Shown here: positions 1 to 12,569 of the stretch, one piece after another
Layout: each line of letters starts with the position of its first letter
Numbering within the stretch: the stretch's first letter is position 1
NCBI RefSeq assembly: GCF_007565055.1
Contig: NC_044556.1
Coordinates: 137,801,808-137,865,807, forward strand
Source of the DNA: Rhinopithecus roxellana
Taxonomy: Eukaryota > Chordata > Mammalia > Primates > Cercopithecidae
Length of the DNA stretch: 64,000 nt
Reading direction: 5' to 3'
Position numbers and translations under genes: made by a program
Notes under the pieces: generated by a model
What the model saw: only the letters and a program-made list of their open reading frames with translations
What the model was told of the DNA's origin: nothing
The model's database searches: none

Positions 1-868
1 GATTCCATGTTCATGAATTCAAAAAATCAATATTGTTACTATATTCATTCTACCCAAAGCAACCCACAGATTGCAATCCCTGTCAAAATATTAATGACAT
101 TTTTCACAGAAATAGAAAAAAACAATTCTAAAATTTATGTGGAACCACAAAAGACTGAGAATAGTCAAAACTATCTCGAGTAAAAGGAAAACTGGAGAAA
201 TGACATTACCTGATTTCAAATTATACAAGAGAGTTATAGTAACCAAAACAGCATGGCACTGGCATAAAAACAGACACAGAGATCAATGGAATAGATAAGA
301 GAACCAGGAAATAAATCCATACATCTACAGTGCACTCATTTTCTACAAAGGTGCTAAGTGCATATATTGGAGAAAAGACAGTCTCTTCAACAAATGGTGC
401 TGGGAAAACTGAATATGTATACACAGAAGAATGAAACTAGACCACTATCTGTTGCCACATAAACAAAAATCAAATCAAAATGGATTAAAGACATAAATGT
501 AAGACCTCAAACTATGAAACTACTAGTAGGAAATTTTGGACAAACTCTTCAGGACATTGGACTGGGCAAAGATTTGTTGAGTCATACCTGACAAGCACAG
601 TCAACCAAAGCAAAATTGGAAACTGGGTAAATGGAATCACATCAAGTTAAAAAGCTTCTACACAGTAAAGGAAACAATCAACAAAGTTAAGCGACAACCC
701 ACAGAACGGGAGAAAATATTTATTTCTATCCATCTGACAAGGGATTAACATCAAGAATATAGGAGGCACTCATTAGGAAAAGAATCTAACAATCCAATAG
801 AAAAAAATCGAACAATCCAATTAAAACTGGGCAAAAGATCTTAGACTTTTTCAGAAGAAGACATAAAA

Positions 869-1264
869 GTGGCAAACAGGTATGTGAAAAGGTACTCAAC
901 ATCACTGATCATCAGAGAAATGCAAATCAAAACTACAGTGAGATATCATCTCACCCCAGTTAAAATGGCTTTTACTAAAAAGACAGGCAATAACAAACAC
1001 TGGTTAGGATATGTAGAAAAGGGAGCCTTCCTACGCTGTTGGAAGGAATGTAAATTAGTGCAACCACTGAGAAGAACAGTTTGGAGTTTCCTCAAAGACT
1101 TAAAAATAGAACTATCATATGACCCACTAATCCCATTGCTAGGTATATACTCAAAAGAATGGAAATCAGTATATCAAAGAGCTATCTGCACCCCCCTGTT
1201 TATTGCTACTCTACTCACAGTAGACATCGGTTTTGGAAGTAACTCAAGTGCCATTAATAAATGA
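869..1264 (+). pseudogene. L1 ORF2 C-terminal fragment
   Basis: This 131-codon open stretch covers the C-terminal region of L1 ORF2. It contains the recognisable run around REMQIKTT followed by the HLTP and PLIPLLGIY segments, also seen in the L1PA copy at 58249-58834. It starts inside ORF2, has no own promoter or true start codon, and the catalytic reverse transcriptase core lies upstream and is broken. It is a relic, not a gene. Confidence 0.85.
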
Positions 1265-1373
1265 ATGATTAAAGAAAATGTGGTATATATACACAACTAT
1301 TTTATGTAGAGTACTATTCAGCTATAAAAAAAGAATGAGAGCCTGTCATTAGCAAAAACATGGATAGAATTGG

Positions 1374-1452
1374 AGGTCATTACATTAAGTGAAATAAGCC
1401 AGGCATAGAAAGCCAGGCACAGGTCATTACATTAAGTGAAATAAGCCAGGCA
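1374..1452 (+). repeat. 47-bp tandem duplication inside the L1
   Basis: A 32-bp stretch beginning AGGTCATTACATTAAGTG occurs at 1374-1405 and again at 1421-1452, identical in both copies. The period is 47 bp. It is a local duplication private to this L1 copy or its source. Confidence 0.9.
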
Positions 1453-1953
1453 CTTACTAGTGGGAGCTAACAGCTAAAACGACTGACCTTACAGAGATAA
1501 AGTATAGAATGATGGTTACCAGAAGCTGGGAACGGTAGTGGGGGATGGGAGGACACGGAGACAGTTAATGGGTACAAAAATATAGTCAGAGAGAATGAAT
1601 AAGATATAGCACTTGATGGCATAAGAAGGTAACTACAGTCAACAATAATTTATTGTACATTTTAAGATAAGTAAAAATATGATTGGTTTATCTTTGTGTT
1701 ACAAAGGAATGATAAGTGCTTGAGGTGATAGAGACCCCATTTGCCATGATATAATTATTACACTTCATGTACCTGTATCAATATATCCCATATACCTCAT
1801 AAATATGGTATACCTACTATGTACCCACAAAAATTGAAAATATAAAAATAAATATAAAGAAGTAGCACTAGGTTAGTGTCACAGGGTGATAGGGTGATAT
1901 TTCCTTCTCTACAGATCCAGTCTATCAAAGTACTTGATGGAAAATTGAACGTT

Positions 1954-2284
1954 AGGCTAGGCACGGTGGTTCATGACTGCAATGCCAGCACTTTGGGAGG
2001 CCAAGGGGGGCAGATCACATGAGTCCAGGAGTTCGAGACCAGCGTGGCCAACATGGAGAAACCCCACCTCTACTGAAAATAACACACACAAAAATTAGCA
2101 AGGTGTGGTGGTGCATGTCTGTAGTCCAAGCTACTCGGGACGCTGAGGCAGGATAATTGCTTGAACTGGGAGGCGGAGATTGCAGTGAGCCAAGATCTTG
2201 CCACTGCACTCCATCCTGGCTAAGAGGGTAAGACTTTGTCTCAAAAAAAAAAAAAAAAAAAAAAAAAAAGAGAGAGAGATAAAA
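1954..2284 (+). mobile_element. Alu (full length, sense)
   Basis: A complete dimeric Alu ends in a 27-base A run at 2243-2269 and a short GA tail. It is flanked by a 14-bp target-site duplication GAAAATTGAAC(G/T)TT at 1940-1953 and 2285-2298 with one mismatch. Several substitutions from consensus suggest AluS or older. Confidence 0.93.
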
Positions 2285-2352
2285 GAAAATTGAACTTTGT
2301 AATCATAATATGTTGAATGCTATTCATTGATTAATCTTCAAAATTTTAAATC

Positions 2353-2410
2353 AAACTATGAACATAAAAACTCAAATATATGTTCATATAAACTATGAAC
2401 ATAAAACTCA
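2353..2410 (+). repeat. Imperfect tandem repeat
   Basis: AAACTATGAACATAAAA(A)CTCA occurs at 2353-2374 and 2390-2410, period about 37 bp. Confidence 0.75.
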
Positions 2411-2480
2411 ATTAAAGACATAAATCTAAGACCTTCAACTTAAAAACCTCCCTCACAGCAAATAAAACAATCAACAAAGG
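2411..2480 (+). mobile_element. Small L1 ORF2 fragment with internal deletion
   Basis: ATTAAAGACATAAATCTAAG followed by AAAACAATCAACAAAGG matches two separated parts of the L1 at the left end (about 484 and 670), joined with the middle missing. Confidence 0.55.
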
Positions 2481-2910
2481 TTTGATCTGAAATTTCTATT
2501 CTAAAATTATAATGTACATGTTCCAAACCTTATCAACATAAAAATAATGGTAGAGTTGGCAGAAAGTGAACATGAAAGGAAGAAAATAGAAAGAAGGAAA
2601 TCTAAGTTGCTACTTTTTGTTTTGTATATTGTGGAATTAGCTGCCTAAAATTGGTCAAGAATCAGAAGCTGAAGTGCATAATTAAAAATTTTAAGGTAAT
2701 TGGTCCAAGAAATAATTACAAATTGAATAAATGTAAAGAAGGGAAGAATGTAGTTTAAGGAAAACGCAAATGAACTCATATTTTCTTGTTTGAAGTAGAG
2801 ATTCAATGTTTACTGTCTAAACTTGATTAATCAAGACATAGAGATACAAGCATATTAGAATTTACAAGTGACTTTAGATCTAAGAGAAGCATTTAAAATA
2901 ATTTGTTTCA
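2481..2910. other. Unique AT-rich sequence
   Basis: I see no gene, repeat or convincing splice-like structure in this stretch. Confidence 0.5.
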
Positions 2911-3230
2911 GGCGAGGCCTGTTGGCTGACACCTGTCATCCCAGCACTTTGGGAGATGGAAACAGGTGGATCATTTGAGGTCAGGATTTTGAGATCAGCC
3001 TGGCCAAAAAGGTGAAACCCTGTCGCTACCAAAAAAGAAAAAAAAAAAAAATTAGCTGAGTATGGTGGTACATGCCTACAATCCCAGCTACTTGGGAGGC
3101 TGATGCAGGAGAATTGCATGAATTCAGGAGGGAGTGTCCAGTGAACTGAGACTGCACCACTGCCCTTCAGTCTGGGCAACAGAGTGAGACTCCACCTCAA
3201 AAAATATATATATAAAATAAAATAATATAA
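2911..3230 (+). mobile_element. Alu (diverged, sense)
   Basis: A full dimer with many substitutions ends in an A/T tail of AAAATA units. AAAATAATT at about 2896-2904 and 3229-3237 looks like the target-site duplication. The divergence suggests an old AluS or AluJ. Confidence 0.88.
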
Positions 3231-3509
3231 AATAATTAGCTTCGGGGAAGGAAAATTCAGGGTTAGATGATTTGTTTAAAAACTTTCATTTTGGGTTCTT
3301 TTGAATTCTTTGCCTTTTTTCTTCTAACCATGTTTTAAACTCATCTTTTACCACCATAATTTTAAAATCCAGAAATACAATTATCCGAGCTATAAACAGA
3401 TGCATATTTGCATTAATAGAATTTCACTACACATACTGTTTTTGCAATCTGTATTTTAATTGAATAACTTATTTTGGACAGCTTTTCCTGTCCACAAAAA
3501 TAGACCTAA

Positions 3510-3860
3510 CATCCATTTTAATAGCAGAATAATTTGACCATATTATACTTGATCTAACATTTTCCTTTCTGCTGAGAATAGTTTCCATGTATTTGACATT
3601 GTAAATCATGTGCAATGAATATCTTTGTGCATTTATTAATGCACATTTTGCAAATTTAAATTTCAAGTAAATTTATGGATAAAAAATTATCAGGGAAACT
3701 GGTAATATGGCATGAACATATACATTACCAGATGGCCTTCCCAAACATTTAAATCAATAAAAAACACCCTCATCGGTATGTGGCAATGCCTGGGCTTATA
3801 CCTACACTGATGCTCAAATCTTAGCAGGCATCAGAAAAAAGTGGATAACTTATTAAAATA
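3510..3860. mobile_element. Ancient LINE-like relic
   Basis: A highly decayed stretch resembles the reverse complement of old mammalian L1 sequence: a run around TGTGCAATGAATATCTTTGTG, then a region resembling the CCAGATGGCCTTCCC motif area. No boundaries can be set, and the assignment rests on pattern resemblance only. Confidence 0.4.
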
Positions 3861-4539
3861 TGAGTGATTGGGCACTACTTCTTTCCAAAGTTTCTAATTT
3901 TGTAGGTATTAAAAAACTCTGGGAATTTGCATTTTTGACAAGTTCCCATGTAATGCTGACGTTGCAAGTCAAGACACCCCACTCTTGAAACACTTGCTAG
4001 GGATCTGAAAATAGCTTTCGAAACACTGTTCTGGATTTGAAAATACATTTTTAACTGAAAATATTCTATTTGGAATTAGCATTATACCATTTCATTTACA
4101 ATGTACTAACTTTACAATAGCAATTCCGTTGTCCTGTCAATTATCTGTGATGTCATTTGTTTTATGTATATATGTACATGGTAAAACTCACAATATATTG
4201 TTTTTGCTTTTTATTGTCAACAATCTTGAAGAAATACAAGTTTAAAAGGTCTTTATATTTACCAGTGTAATAGCTAATGTATTTTATTCTTTCTGGTTGA
4301 TCCATCCTGCTCTCTGGAATTAATGCCCCTTAGCCTATAGAATTACCTTTAGTACTCCTTGTAATGAAAGGCTTCTAGCTAGGAATTATCTTGATTTGTT
4401 TTTTATTTTTATTTTGTCTTAATTTTTGAATGATATTTTCACAGAGTATAAAAGTATCAGTTTTGACACTATTTTGTTCTTTTCATTCATTACAACTAAA
4501 AAACCTAAAATTCCTATACCTAAAAGCTGGGGTTTACCT
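3861..4539. other. Unique AT-rich sequence
   Basis: No gene or recognisable element is seen. Confidence 0.5.
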
Positions 4540-5370
4540 CTCTTTGTCCTCAGCCTAACTTGACCCACACTATCATCATCTTCTCACCATCACACACCTT
4601 TTGCTCTGACCATACTGATATATCTTCCATAGTCAGTTCTTTTTAAACTCATGTATTTGCTTATTTTACTGAAATTATAACACCTTGCCCCATTTAAGCA
4701 GTATCTATTATTAATAACCAAACCCTCTTTGTATTAGTCCATTCTCATGGCGCTAATAAAGACATACCCAAGACTGGGTAATTTATAAAGGAAAGAGGTT
4801 TAATTGACTCACAGTTCAGCATGGCTGGAGAGGCCTCAGGAAACCTACAATCATGGCAGAAGAGGAAGGAAACACATCCTCCTTCACATGGTGTCAGGAA
4901 GGAGAAGAGCAGAGAGAAGAGAGGACAATCCCCCTATAAAACCATAAGATCTCATGAAACCTCCCTCACTATCTTGAGAACAGCATAGAGATAGCTGACC
5001 TCATGATTCAATTGCCTCCCATGGAGTCCCTCCCACAACATGTCGGGACTATGAGAATTAAAATTCAAGATGAGATTTGGGTTAGGACACACCCAAACCG
5101 TATCACTCTTCTTTCATCAAAGCCCAGTCCAAATGCACCTTAGGTATGAAGCATTTATTGTGCAGTGAACTCTGAACTCTTCTCAAGTCCTAACATTTTC
5201 TCTGCTCCTACATATAAACATCCATCATTACTCAATACTTATTCATGTTACCATCTTGTCTCCTCTAAACTCTGTTAGATTGGGGTAAACTCTTTGTTAG
5301 AAAGAGTTATGTTATTATCTTTCATCTTTGTTTCCTTAATCTCTAACATGCTTATTGCAAAAATAACACA
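4540..5370 (+). mobile_element. L2-like relic split by an LTR
   Basis: The segments 4540-4729 and 5111-5370 resemble the 3' end of an L2 LINE (AAATGCACC...TGAAGC, then TTGTCTCC...CTC). The MaLR LTR at 4730-5105 lies between them. The match is weak and old. Confidence 0.4.
4730..5105 (-). mobile_element. MaLR solo LTR (MST/THE1 type)
   Basis: On the plus strand it starts TGTATTAGTCCATTCTCATG and ends ACCGTATCA, which is the reverse complement of an MST/THE1 LTR. A perfect 5-bp target duplication CTCTT sits at 4725-4729 and 5106-5110, so both ends are exact. No internal sequence is present. It is a solo LTR left by LTR-LTR recombination. Confidence 0.93.
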
Positions 5371-7945
5371 AATTATTTCTTATTCAAAACACCACAGAAA
5401 ATGCAATTAGTATAATAGGTATACTGTTGACTAGAATAATTTTACTTATGCTGCTTAATGAACTTTAAACTACTAACATAATTTCCTGTAAGATTTTTCT
5501 TTTTGAATCTAAATGGAGACAATTGACATGACTAATTCACGGCATATGGCATGCCCATCTGCAGTGGACACTGTGCTACCCAGATCCCCTTTTGAAAATG
5601 AAGGACTTGTTCCCCCAGCTCTGGAAGGCCTGCTGACAGGCAGCCCTCAGCTGTCAATCCTTCAGGGTCTGCCTTAACTTTACAGAGCTACTGTGCCCAA
5701 GGCTACACCTTTAGGCTGTCCTTATCCAATAACAACTATCAATATGATCAACAGGCCAAGCTCCTTCTCCTCAATGCAACTAGAACTCTATATAAGGTCA
5801 ACTGAGTCTTTACTGAGATTACACCACAGCTTGACTTCCTCCTTCGGTGGAATTTATTTCTTCCCTTCCACAGGTGCTTATTCCAACACCCTCCAATGTA
5901 AATCTCATTTTCACTAATCTTCATCTCAGAGACTGGTTTCCTGGGGAATCCATCCTGCAGCACAAGATTAAGATTGATGCAATGCAAATGTTAAATATTA
6001 AATTGTCATTCTCTTGCCAGAAAATATGCTTTAAAATTCTTCCCTTCCTCCCCATGCTCCTGATCAATTAGCATGTAAAGGTCTAAGCAAAATACAACCC
6101 TAATAATAACTAGAAAAGTCAATTTATCTAAGAGTTACAATGAATTCTAAAGTTGTATTTGCCTATACCTAACTTTTTCTCATTAGCTCATAAAGTCAAG
6201 GACATAGTAAAGGAACAAATGTGTAATTCAGTTTAATTTGTGAATATTGTGGGGATGAACCCCTGCAAGTAGTTAATGTAGGCACATATGCATAGATCCA
6301 GATATTGCCCTTAGCAGGCATTTGCCAGGTCATCTGACACTGCACAGTTTCAAGGAAAATAAACTATAGATATTTATAGAACTGGTCATAAAGCCATTTT
6401 GTGAAAATGGCCCCCTTTTTCACCTGCTGACTGAAGCAATATGTGATTATTTAGGTACAGAGAAGAGATCGATCTCACCTTTTTAGTAGAATAAAAATAA
6501 AAACAAATTCAAGAGAAATGAGGAAAAGCGTTTTTGTTTCATTTAATACCCATTCAAAATGCTTAGATCCTGGGCTTTAAATTGAACTTGAGCCTTTTCA
6601 GATTTCTGTTCCTTTCATAGATGAAGAAAAGCCATTCCCAGCTTCAATAAAGAATACATAAAAAAGTACGCCAGCTTAGTGTACACTAGCTTTCTGGCAT
6701 ATTGAGAAAAATAGGTTTCATATAAAACCCACAGAAATTTTCTTTTGTACTGTGTAATATTTTCATTTTATTGTAAACGGAAAAGAGAATGTCTGTAACA
6801 AAATTCAGACAATAAAGAAGAGACAGAAGATAACAAATATCCTAATAATCAAAACATAGTTAAGTCAGGGATGGATTGATGAGAACAAAAATTAGTGTTT
6901 TTATTATGCAATTTGTAAGTATGGGAATATACAAAGGCTCAGAATAAGTCACAGTAAAGCATTCCCACATAATGAAGCAGAGCTTCCATATCATTATTGT
7001 GGAGCCCCAGGGAGAAACATAATATATCGCTTCTTGAATTTCTGCATACATATCATGTATAAGTAAATACTACTCATAAAAATTGCATTTCAGTTTTAAA
7101 TTTTCTATTTCAAACTTTGATCTGTTCCTCTATATTGAATGAAATTATTTCTTGGATCATTTAATTTTGCTAAAGGGCCATTCTGGACAATCAAGTGAAT
7201 GTGACAAAAACATTTTCTTAAAATTTTAACTTGGAAGAATGATACTAACATGGTTCTCATAATATGAATGAGTGTTTAGATAAAGGCGGGCAGTTAGATA
7301 GTAAAGACTATTCTGACAAACTAAGCCATAGGCATCATCCTTGTTTGGGAGAGTTAAACAGAATTAAAAATTCAGAAGAAGGAGAAACAACATGGGGACA
7401 CGATACATTCATTCATTCATTCTTTGGACGGGGGAGAAGAATATTTTATGTTGCTCATTGTTCTCATGTTCACAGACTTTTTAATCAGGAGGAATAGACA
7501 CAGAAGCAAAAACTTAAAATGATTTGTATTTTATTGCAGCAAAAATTTTAAAAAGAAAAACAAACAAACAAAAACAGATTTGAAGGTGCACCGAAGTCTA
7601 CCCAGAGTATCAAGGAAGGCTTCGGAAAGGAGAGTTGGAGTGAGGGGTTTGCCAGGGGCAGGGTCTATTTGAGAAGGTGCCAAAGACCTATTTGGCCTGT
7701 GCCTCACATTCACAGCAGGCTCAGGATGTGAACTTTGTCTTTGTTTTCAAATGAAGCGTATGTATAGAAACTGCGTGTATGTTGGTATGTGTGTATTTGC
7801 CAAGTATGTTATTTTGTTCAATATAAGCGTTTTAAATACACCACATTTTAAACTCTCTAGATAGCTTTTGACTGTTTTAATGTAGTAGTAGTTGTCTCTA
7901 AAAATGGAAGAGACCCAGACTTACAACTCCTGAAAAGTCCTGGGC
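5371..7945. other. Mostly unique sequence; possible old LTR at 5555-5975
   Basis: No gene is recognised. The part at 5555-5975 (GGACACTGTGCTACCCAGAT to CTGGTTTCCTGGGGAATCC) has the look of a decayed LTR or other old interspersed repeat, which I cannot name. Short open frames at 7264-7497 and elsewhere have no supporting features. There is a small CAAACAAACAAA run near 7560. Confidence 0.45.
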
Positions 7946-7948
7946 TAT

Positions 7949-7983
<35 letters not shown>

Positions 7984-8233
7984 TTTGAGACAGGGTCTCA
8001 CACCTCACTGCAGTCTCTACCTCCTGCGCTCCAGTGATCCTACCATCTAAGCTTCATGAGTAGCTGTGATTACAGGCATGTGCCACCGTGCCCAGCTAAT
8101 TTTTAATATTTTTTGTAGAGACGGGGTCTCCCTATGTAGCCAAGGTTGGTCTGGACCTCCAGGACTCAAGCAGTCCTCTACCCTCAGCATCCCAAAGTGT
8201 TGGGATTACAGGTATGAGCCACTGCACCCAGCC
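7946..8233 (-). mobile_element. Alu (antisense) with (ATTT)n tail
   Basis: The Alu is in antisense orientation. Its tail has become a 10-unit ATTT repeat at 7946-7986. About 40 bp of the right arm is missing just after GAGACAGGGTCTCA. The divergence suggests AluJ. Confidence 0.9.
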
Positions 8234-8435
8234 CTTTTTTTCCTCCTTTAGGAATGTGATTCATCTTACAGAAATAGATGTGAACATAATTAATGCCAAC
8301 ATTGCTTTCACTTATCTCACAGGTCAGAGGAAATTTCTAGTTGTTCATTGTGGAGCAGTTACCTTTCCTTTGTATATTCGCTGGCTGTCATGAATGTACC
8401 CGATACCATCCTTTTCTACCCACTCCTATTCCACT

Positions 8436-8702
8436 GTCTTTCTTTTTTTTTTTTTTTTTTTTTAGCTAGATTTTCACTCTGTCACCCCGGCTGGAGTACA
8501 ATGGTGCGATCTCCTCAGCCTCCAGAATAGCTGGGATTACAGACATGCACTACTATGCCCAGCTAACATTTTTGTATTTTTAGTAGAGATGGGGTTTCAC
8601 CATGTTGGCCAGGATGGTCTCGAACTCCTGACCTCAAGTGATTTTCCCGCCTCAGCTTCCCAAAGTGCTGAGATTACAAGCATAAGCCACTGCATCCAGC
8701 CT
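8436..8702 (-). mobile_element. Alu (antisense, internally deleted)
   Basis: A T-rich tail at 8440-8463 is followed by an antisense Alu lacking about 50 bp of the right arm between GCGATCTC and CAGCCTCC. TATTCCACT at 8427-8435 and 8707-8715 is the target duplication. Confidence 0.92.
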
Positions 8703-8943
8703 TCCTTATTCCACTTCTAAACCTCCATTCCTAGAACTTCCACCTTTCTTAAAAAGTGTACTCCATAAGAAACGAACGTGATTTAGCCTAAGACAGAATG
8801 CATCCACTCACTTATGAGGTGAATTTTGTATGAACAATCTCTGAGATTCATTAAACAATATTTGGGTGACTACTAAGAAGCAGGCAATATTCTTGGATAT
8901 GCATTAAACAAAATAGGAAAAAAAAACACTAATGGAATTTATA

Positions 8944-9241
8944 TTTTGTTTGTTTGTTTTGAGATGGAGTCTCGCTCTGTCGTCAGGCTGGAGTCAGTGG
9001 CGCGATCTCGGCTCATTGCAACCTCCACCTCTCAGGTTCAAGCAATTCTCCTGCCTCAACCTCCTGACTGGCTGGGATGACAGATGTGCACCACCATACC
9101 CAGCTAAGTTTTGTATATTTGAGTAGAGACCGGGCTTCACCATGTTGGCCAGGAGGGTCTCAATCTCTTGACCTCGTGATCCGCCCACTTCTGCCTCCCA
9201 AAGTGTTGGGATTACAGGCGTGAGCCACTGTGCCTGGCGTT
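8944..9241 (-). mobile_element. Alu (antisense, full length)
   Basis: A full antisense Alu with a TTTGTTTG tail is flanked by the target duplication GAATTTATA at 8935-8943 and 9242-9250. It is AluS-like. Confidence 0.94.
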
Positions 9242-9250
9242 GAATTTATA

Positions 9251-10844
9251 ATTTAAAGTATATTTTTACCTGCTATTTATGTAATTTTCAATTCATACAG
9301 AACTTGATCACTAAATGGTTTTTTGATAGCATATCTTGTAAAGAAAAAGATGACGAGAAGAAGAAGCAATGAATGGCCTTACTGCCAGCTCTTTCATTGA
9401 GCTAGGTTTAGAATAAACATATAGAAATGGCTTGTGTGATTAAGAACCCTAAAACAGAAAAAAATATTTAGGAGAGTTTCGTTTTCTCAAGAAAACTATC
9501 ATAATTTTTTGTAAAATTATTCCCTCCCGGAAGAAATCTTTGTCAGTAACAAGGAAAAGTAATATAAATTCTAAGGCAGTATTTTCACAGTTTTTACTTC
9601 TGGAAATTCACTTGCAAATATGTAACTTTTCTCCCAAGGTAGAATTCTACTTTCCCAAAGAGGTACTTAGACAGACTGCTGGCTTCGGTACTGGAACACT
9701 AAATAGTCAAGCTGGCTTTGAATTCTCACGCTGCCCAGCAACACATTTGTTTTCTCAGAATCTATTTAGCCCAGCAGGAGATGTTATGATACCACTGAGA
9801 GCCAAGCTGCTACCCAGCAATGTAGGATGTTTGCCACAACTTCCTTAATTACTTCAGTTGTGCATATGGCTGAGCATTTACTGTGTGCAAAGAAGCTATG
9901 ACGTATGAATCGTTTTGTGGCTGGACTTACATTTTAGTCTTTTTCTATGAGCAAGGGAAGTAGGTAAAGACATGGCAGATGAGGGGAAAAAAGGTAAACT
10001 CACTTAAAAGGGAAACTTCACTCACCAAGAGGTAAGAAGAATGTATGCACTACTACGTATGAAGATCTATAGACATATCTAGCTATTTAGCAATGCTTCT
10101 TTATAACAGCATGTAACAAAGAATTGTCTTTTAGTAGAATCCCATCATCATCATCATCTCCCATTTTCAAGTTTCCTGCTGCCTTTAGAAAGGCACGGGA
10201 AACCTGGCTATGGGATATATTTTCCAGCCGTTCTTATATCAAAAACTGACTAGCTGACTAAATTCTGGGCAATGAGAGGCAAAAAGAATTAATATATGCA
10301 ACTTTCAAGTCTCTTCTTTATGAAGAAAGCTATTTGTCTTTCACTTTCTCTTTCTTATTCTTATATTCTGAAATATAATTGTGGTAAAGGCAAGAACTTT
10401 TTCCACCTGGAGTGGTGAAAGACCATGTCCCAGAAAATGGTAGAGTAAAAAAAGGGATTTGCATATTTATACAAACAGCATATCTCTATATATGCACATA
10501 ATAGGATATTAATATGTTTGTTATTTGCAAATTGTTTTATTAGTTGTGCCCCCCACAAAATTAAAATATGTATTTTTTTGTAAAAATTCGTTATACTCTA
10601 CATAACAGATTTATTTCAATAAACGTTCTTTTAACTTCTTGATTTTGTAAGACAATGAAAAAGCTCTTATTAATCATTATTTCTTGATGTAGTCAAAATA
10701 GTGTTTGTAATCACTTACTAATACCTTATGTTCATAATGTTTCTGTTGTGAAAAATTCTGAATTTGGATACAAATTCAAAATAGTAAAATTGTTAAGACA
10801 TCTTTTTATGCCTAAATTATTAATTTTTGCTTCCTGGACTGTTG
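9251..10844. other. Unique AT-rich sequence
   Basis: I see no gene. There is a short ATC trinucleotide run near 10145-10158. The 102-codon open stretch at 9540-9848 lacks a plausible start context, splice sites or recognisable domain. Confidence 0.5.
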
Positions 10845-10963
10845 ACCAATAAAATATTACTATTATTTGAGAAAGGGTCTTGCTCTGTCACCCAGGTTGA
10901 AGTGGTGCAATCATGGCTCACTGCAGCCTCAACCTCCTGTGATCCTCCCATCTCAGCCTCCCA
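10845..10963 (-). mobile_element. Alu right-arm fragment (antisense)
   Basis: TTATTTGAGAAAGGGTCTTG through CATCTCAGCCTCCCA is the antisense right arm of an Alu that is 5'-truncated. Confidence 0.82.
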
Positions 10964-11814
10964 ATGATTTTCTTTTTTTAAGGGTGAGAGAAAGGATAGG
11001 GAAAACAAAAGTAATCTGGTTTTATATTCTCTAAATGTTAATGATTTTAAAACTGTTGGGAGAACTATTTTCTATACTATTTATAAGGTAATAAAAATAG
11101 AGGTTTAAAAAATTATCATATTTAAGAATAAAACCTAGTATAATAATTGTCTATAAAATATGTATTTCCAAATATCCAGTTTTAAACATTATTATCAATC
11201 AGAAAGTATCTATGGGATAAATTAAAGACCCTGGAATTATGCTAATATCCTCATGATTCCTTTACTGTCCCCAGATCACTATCACTGTAACAATCTAAAA
11301 CCAGCAATCTCCTTCCTCCACTTAAGGAACAAAAATCTCTCTATTGGTTAACCTCTTAGAAAAATATCTATACCCTATTCAAAACTTCTGTAGACTCCAT
11401 GGAATAATCCTGATTCAATTTTGTTAGTTAATGGATCATATTGAAAAACCCAAACTGGGAATTGTTCAGCAGACACTATCATCACAGATTCAAGTTTATT
11501 TTTTAAATATAAGTTCCCAGGAGTTAAATCAATTCCAATGGCTGGGTTAAATGCCTTCTACTGAGCCTACCAGGTAGCAAACCAAAGAAGAACTATTATT
11601 TATATAAACATTAAATATGCTCTAGAATGCTTTGGTCTGTTTTACTTTTTCTTTTGTTTTCAGTATGAATTGAGTATTTTCTTTGCTGGTAAATTGTATT
11701 TTACTAGAGCTTTTATTAAAAAATGTTGAACAGTTTTTCAACATTAAAGAGTAAATGGACTTCTAAAACCAAAATAGAGACTAAATGGACTTCCAAAACC
11801 AAAATTGGCAAAGC
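10964..11814. other. Unique sequence with a 30-bp tandem duplication
   Basis: No gene is seen. TAAATGGACTTC(T/C)AAAACC occurs at 11752 and 11782, followed in both by AAAAT: an imperfect tandem duplication with period 30. Confidence 0.6.
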
Positions 11815-11819
11815 TATAA

Positions 11820-12033
11820 GTCTAAAACTGCATTTATCAATAAGGTGGCCACTACCCCATATGTGGCTAAACTTAAATTTGAATTAAACTTAAAATAAAA
11901 ATCCAGTTCTACAATTGCACCTGCTGTATTTCAAGTGCTCAATAGTTACGTGAGACTAATAGCTACAATATTAATTAGCATAAGTAAGAATATTTCCATT
12001 AATATAAAATGTTATATTAGAGAATGCTATCTA
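11820..12033. mobile_element. Old DNA-transposon MITE (hAT-like)
   Basis: GGTGGCCACTACCCCATATG, ATTTCAAGTGCTCAATAG and the AGAGAATGCTAT end correspond to a common mammalian MITE whose intact copies carry ACTAGCCACATGTGGCT. The ends are decayed and I do not assign a subfamily. Confidence 0.6.
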
Positions 12034-12277
12034 GAACTTTCATTGCTTTCTATTAGCTTTGATGTTATGAGATTTCTCTTTAAGAGCTAAGAAGACTACC
12101 CCATACCCTGTTAGAATCTCATGTTTGATCAGAGATGCTATCGTACAGCAAGCCAAAACAGATACAAACAACTCTTATCTTATACAAACAAAGTCTAATA
12201 ATTAAGCCAGAAAAATACAGCTTTTTAAAAGATATCTGCATAAACAGCTCCTGTAAGACCTGAGGTGGGGTGAAAGT

Positions 12278-12284
12278 GGGGGGG

Positions 12285-12344
<60 letters not shown>
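12278..12344 (+). repeat. (G)10(AG)n microsatellite
   Basis: Ten Gs (12278-12287) run into about 28 AG units ending at 12344. The open frame read on the minus strand here is only poly(Leu-Ser) from this repeat. Confidence 0.97.
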
Positions 12345-12348
<4 letters not shown>

Positions 12349-12569
12349 TGAAGAGCAAGAAAGAAAGATCCATTCTTCAGCCTCTATGGAAACTACTTTA
12401 TCATACTATTAATAATAATCACTAAGAAAAATGTTGTTGGTATTGTTAACAATTCATGATACTTTACACAGCACTAAAACTCCAAGAAATCGATCTTTGG
12501 ATTTATTTTTTCCAATTAAAAGACATAGCCATCTTTTCTGCTTCATTGAGCTTGAACACTATTGGGAAA

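Larger units (their letters stand above)
1..1858 (+). mobile_element. L1 LINE, 3' part (older L1PB/L1MA-like)
   Basis: This is the 3' half of an L1 in sense orientation that continues off the left edge of the window. Positions 1 to about 1264 resemble the end of ORF2 (reverse transcriptase/endonuclease protein). The rest is 3' UTR ending in an A-rich AAAATATAAAAATAAATA tail near 1858. Stops and indels break the frame, and the 3' UTR differs from the young L1PA ends elsewhere in the window, so this copy is older and dead. The subfamily is a judgement by eye. Confidence 0.9.

Noticed and set aside
2880..3200. Open frames of about 60-117 codons in antisense Alus (also at 8932, 22302, 30388, 41232, 42824, 46075, 63558)
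   Set aside because: Antisense Alu consensus is naturally open in one frame. These are shadows of the repeat, not genes.
7946..7986. Regularly spaced ATTT units as a possible CRISPR or origin-like array
   Set aside because: It is the tail of an antisense Alu; there are no spacers, and the genome is primate.
9540..9848. 102-codon plus-strand frame
   Set aside because: No signal, domain or splice context. Slightly better composition than background but not enough to call.
12119..12373. 84-codon frame with a Leu-Ser repeat
   Set aside because: Translation of the (AG)n microsatellite.
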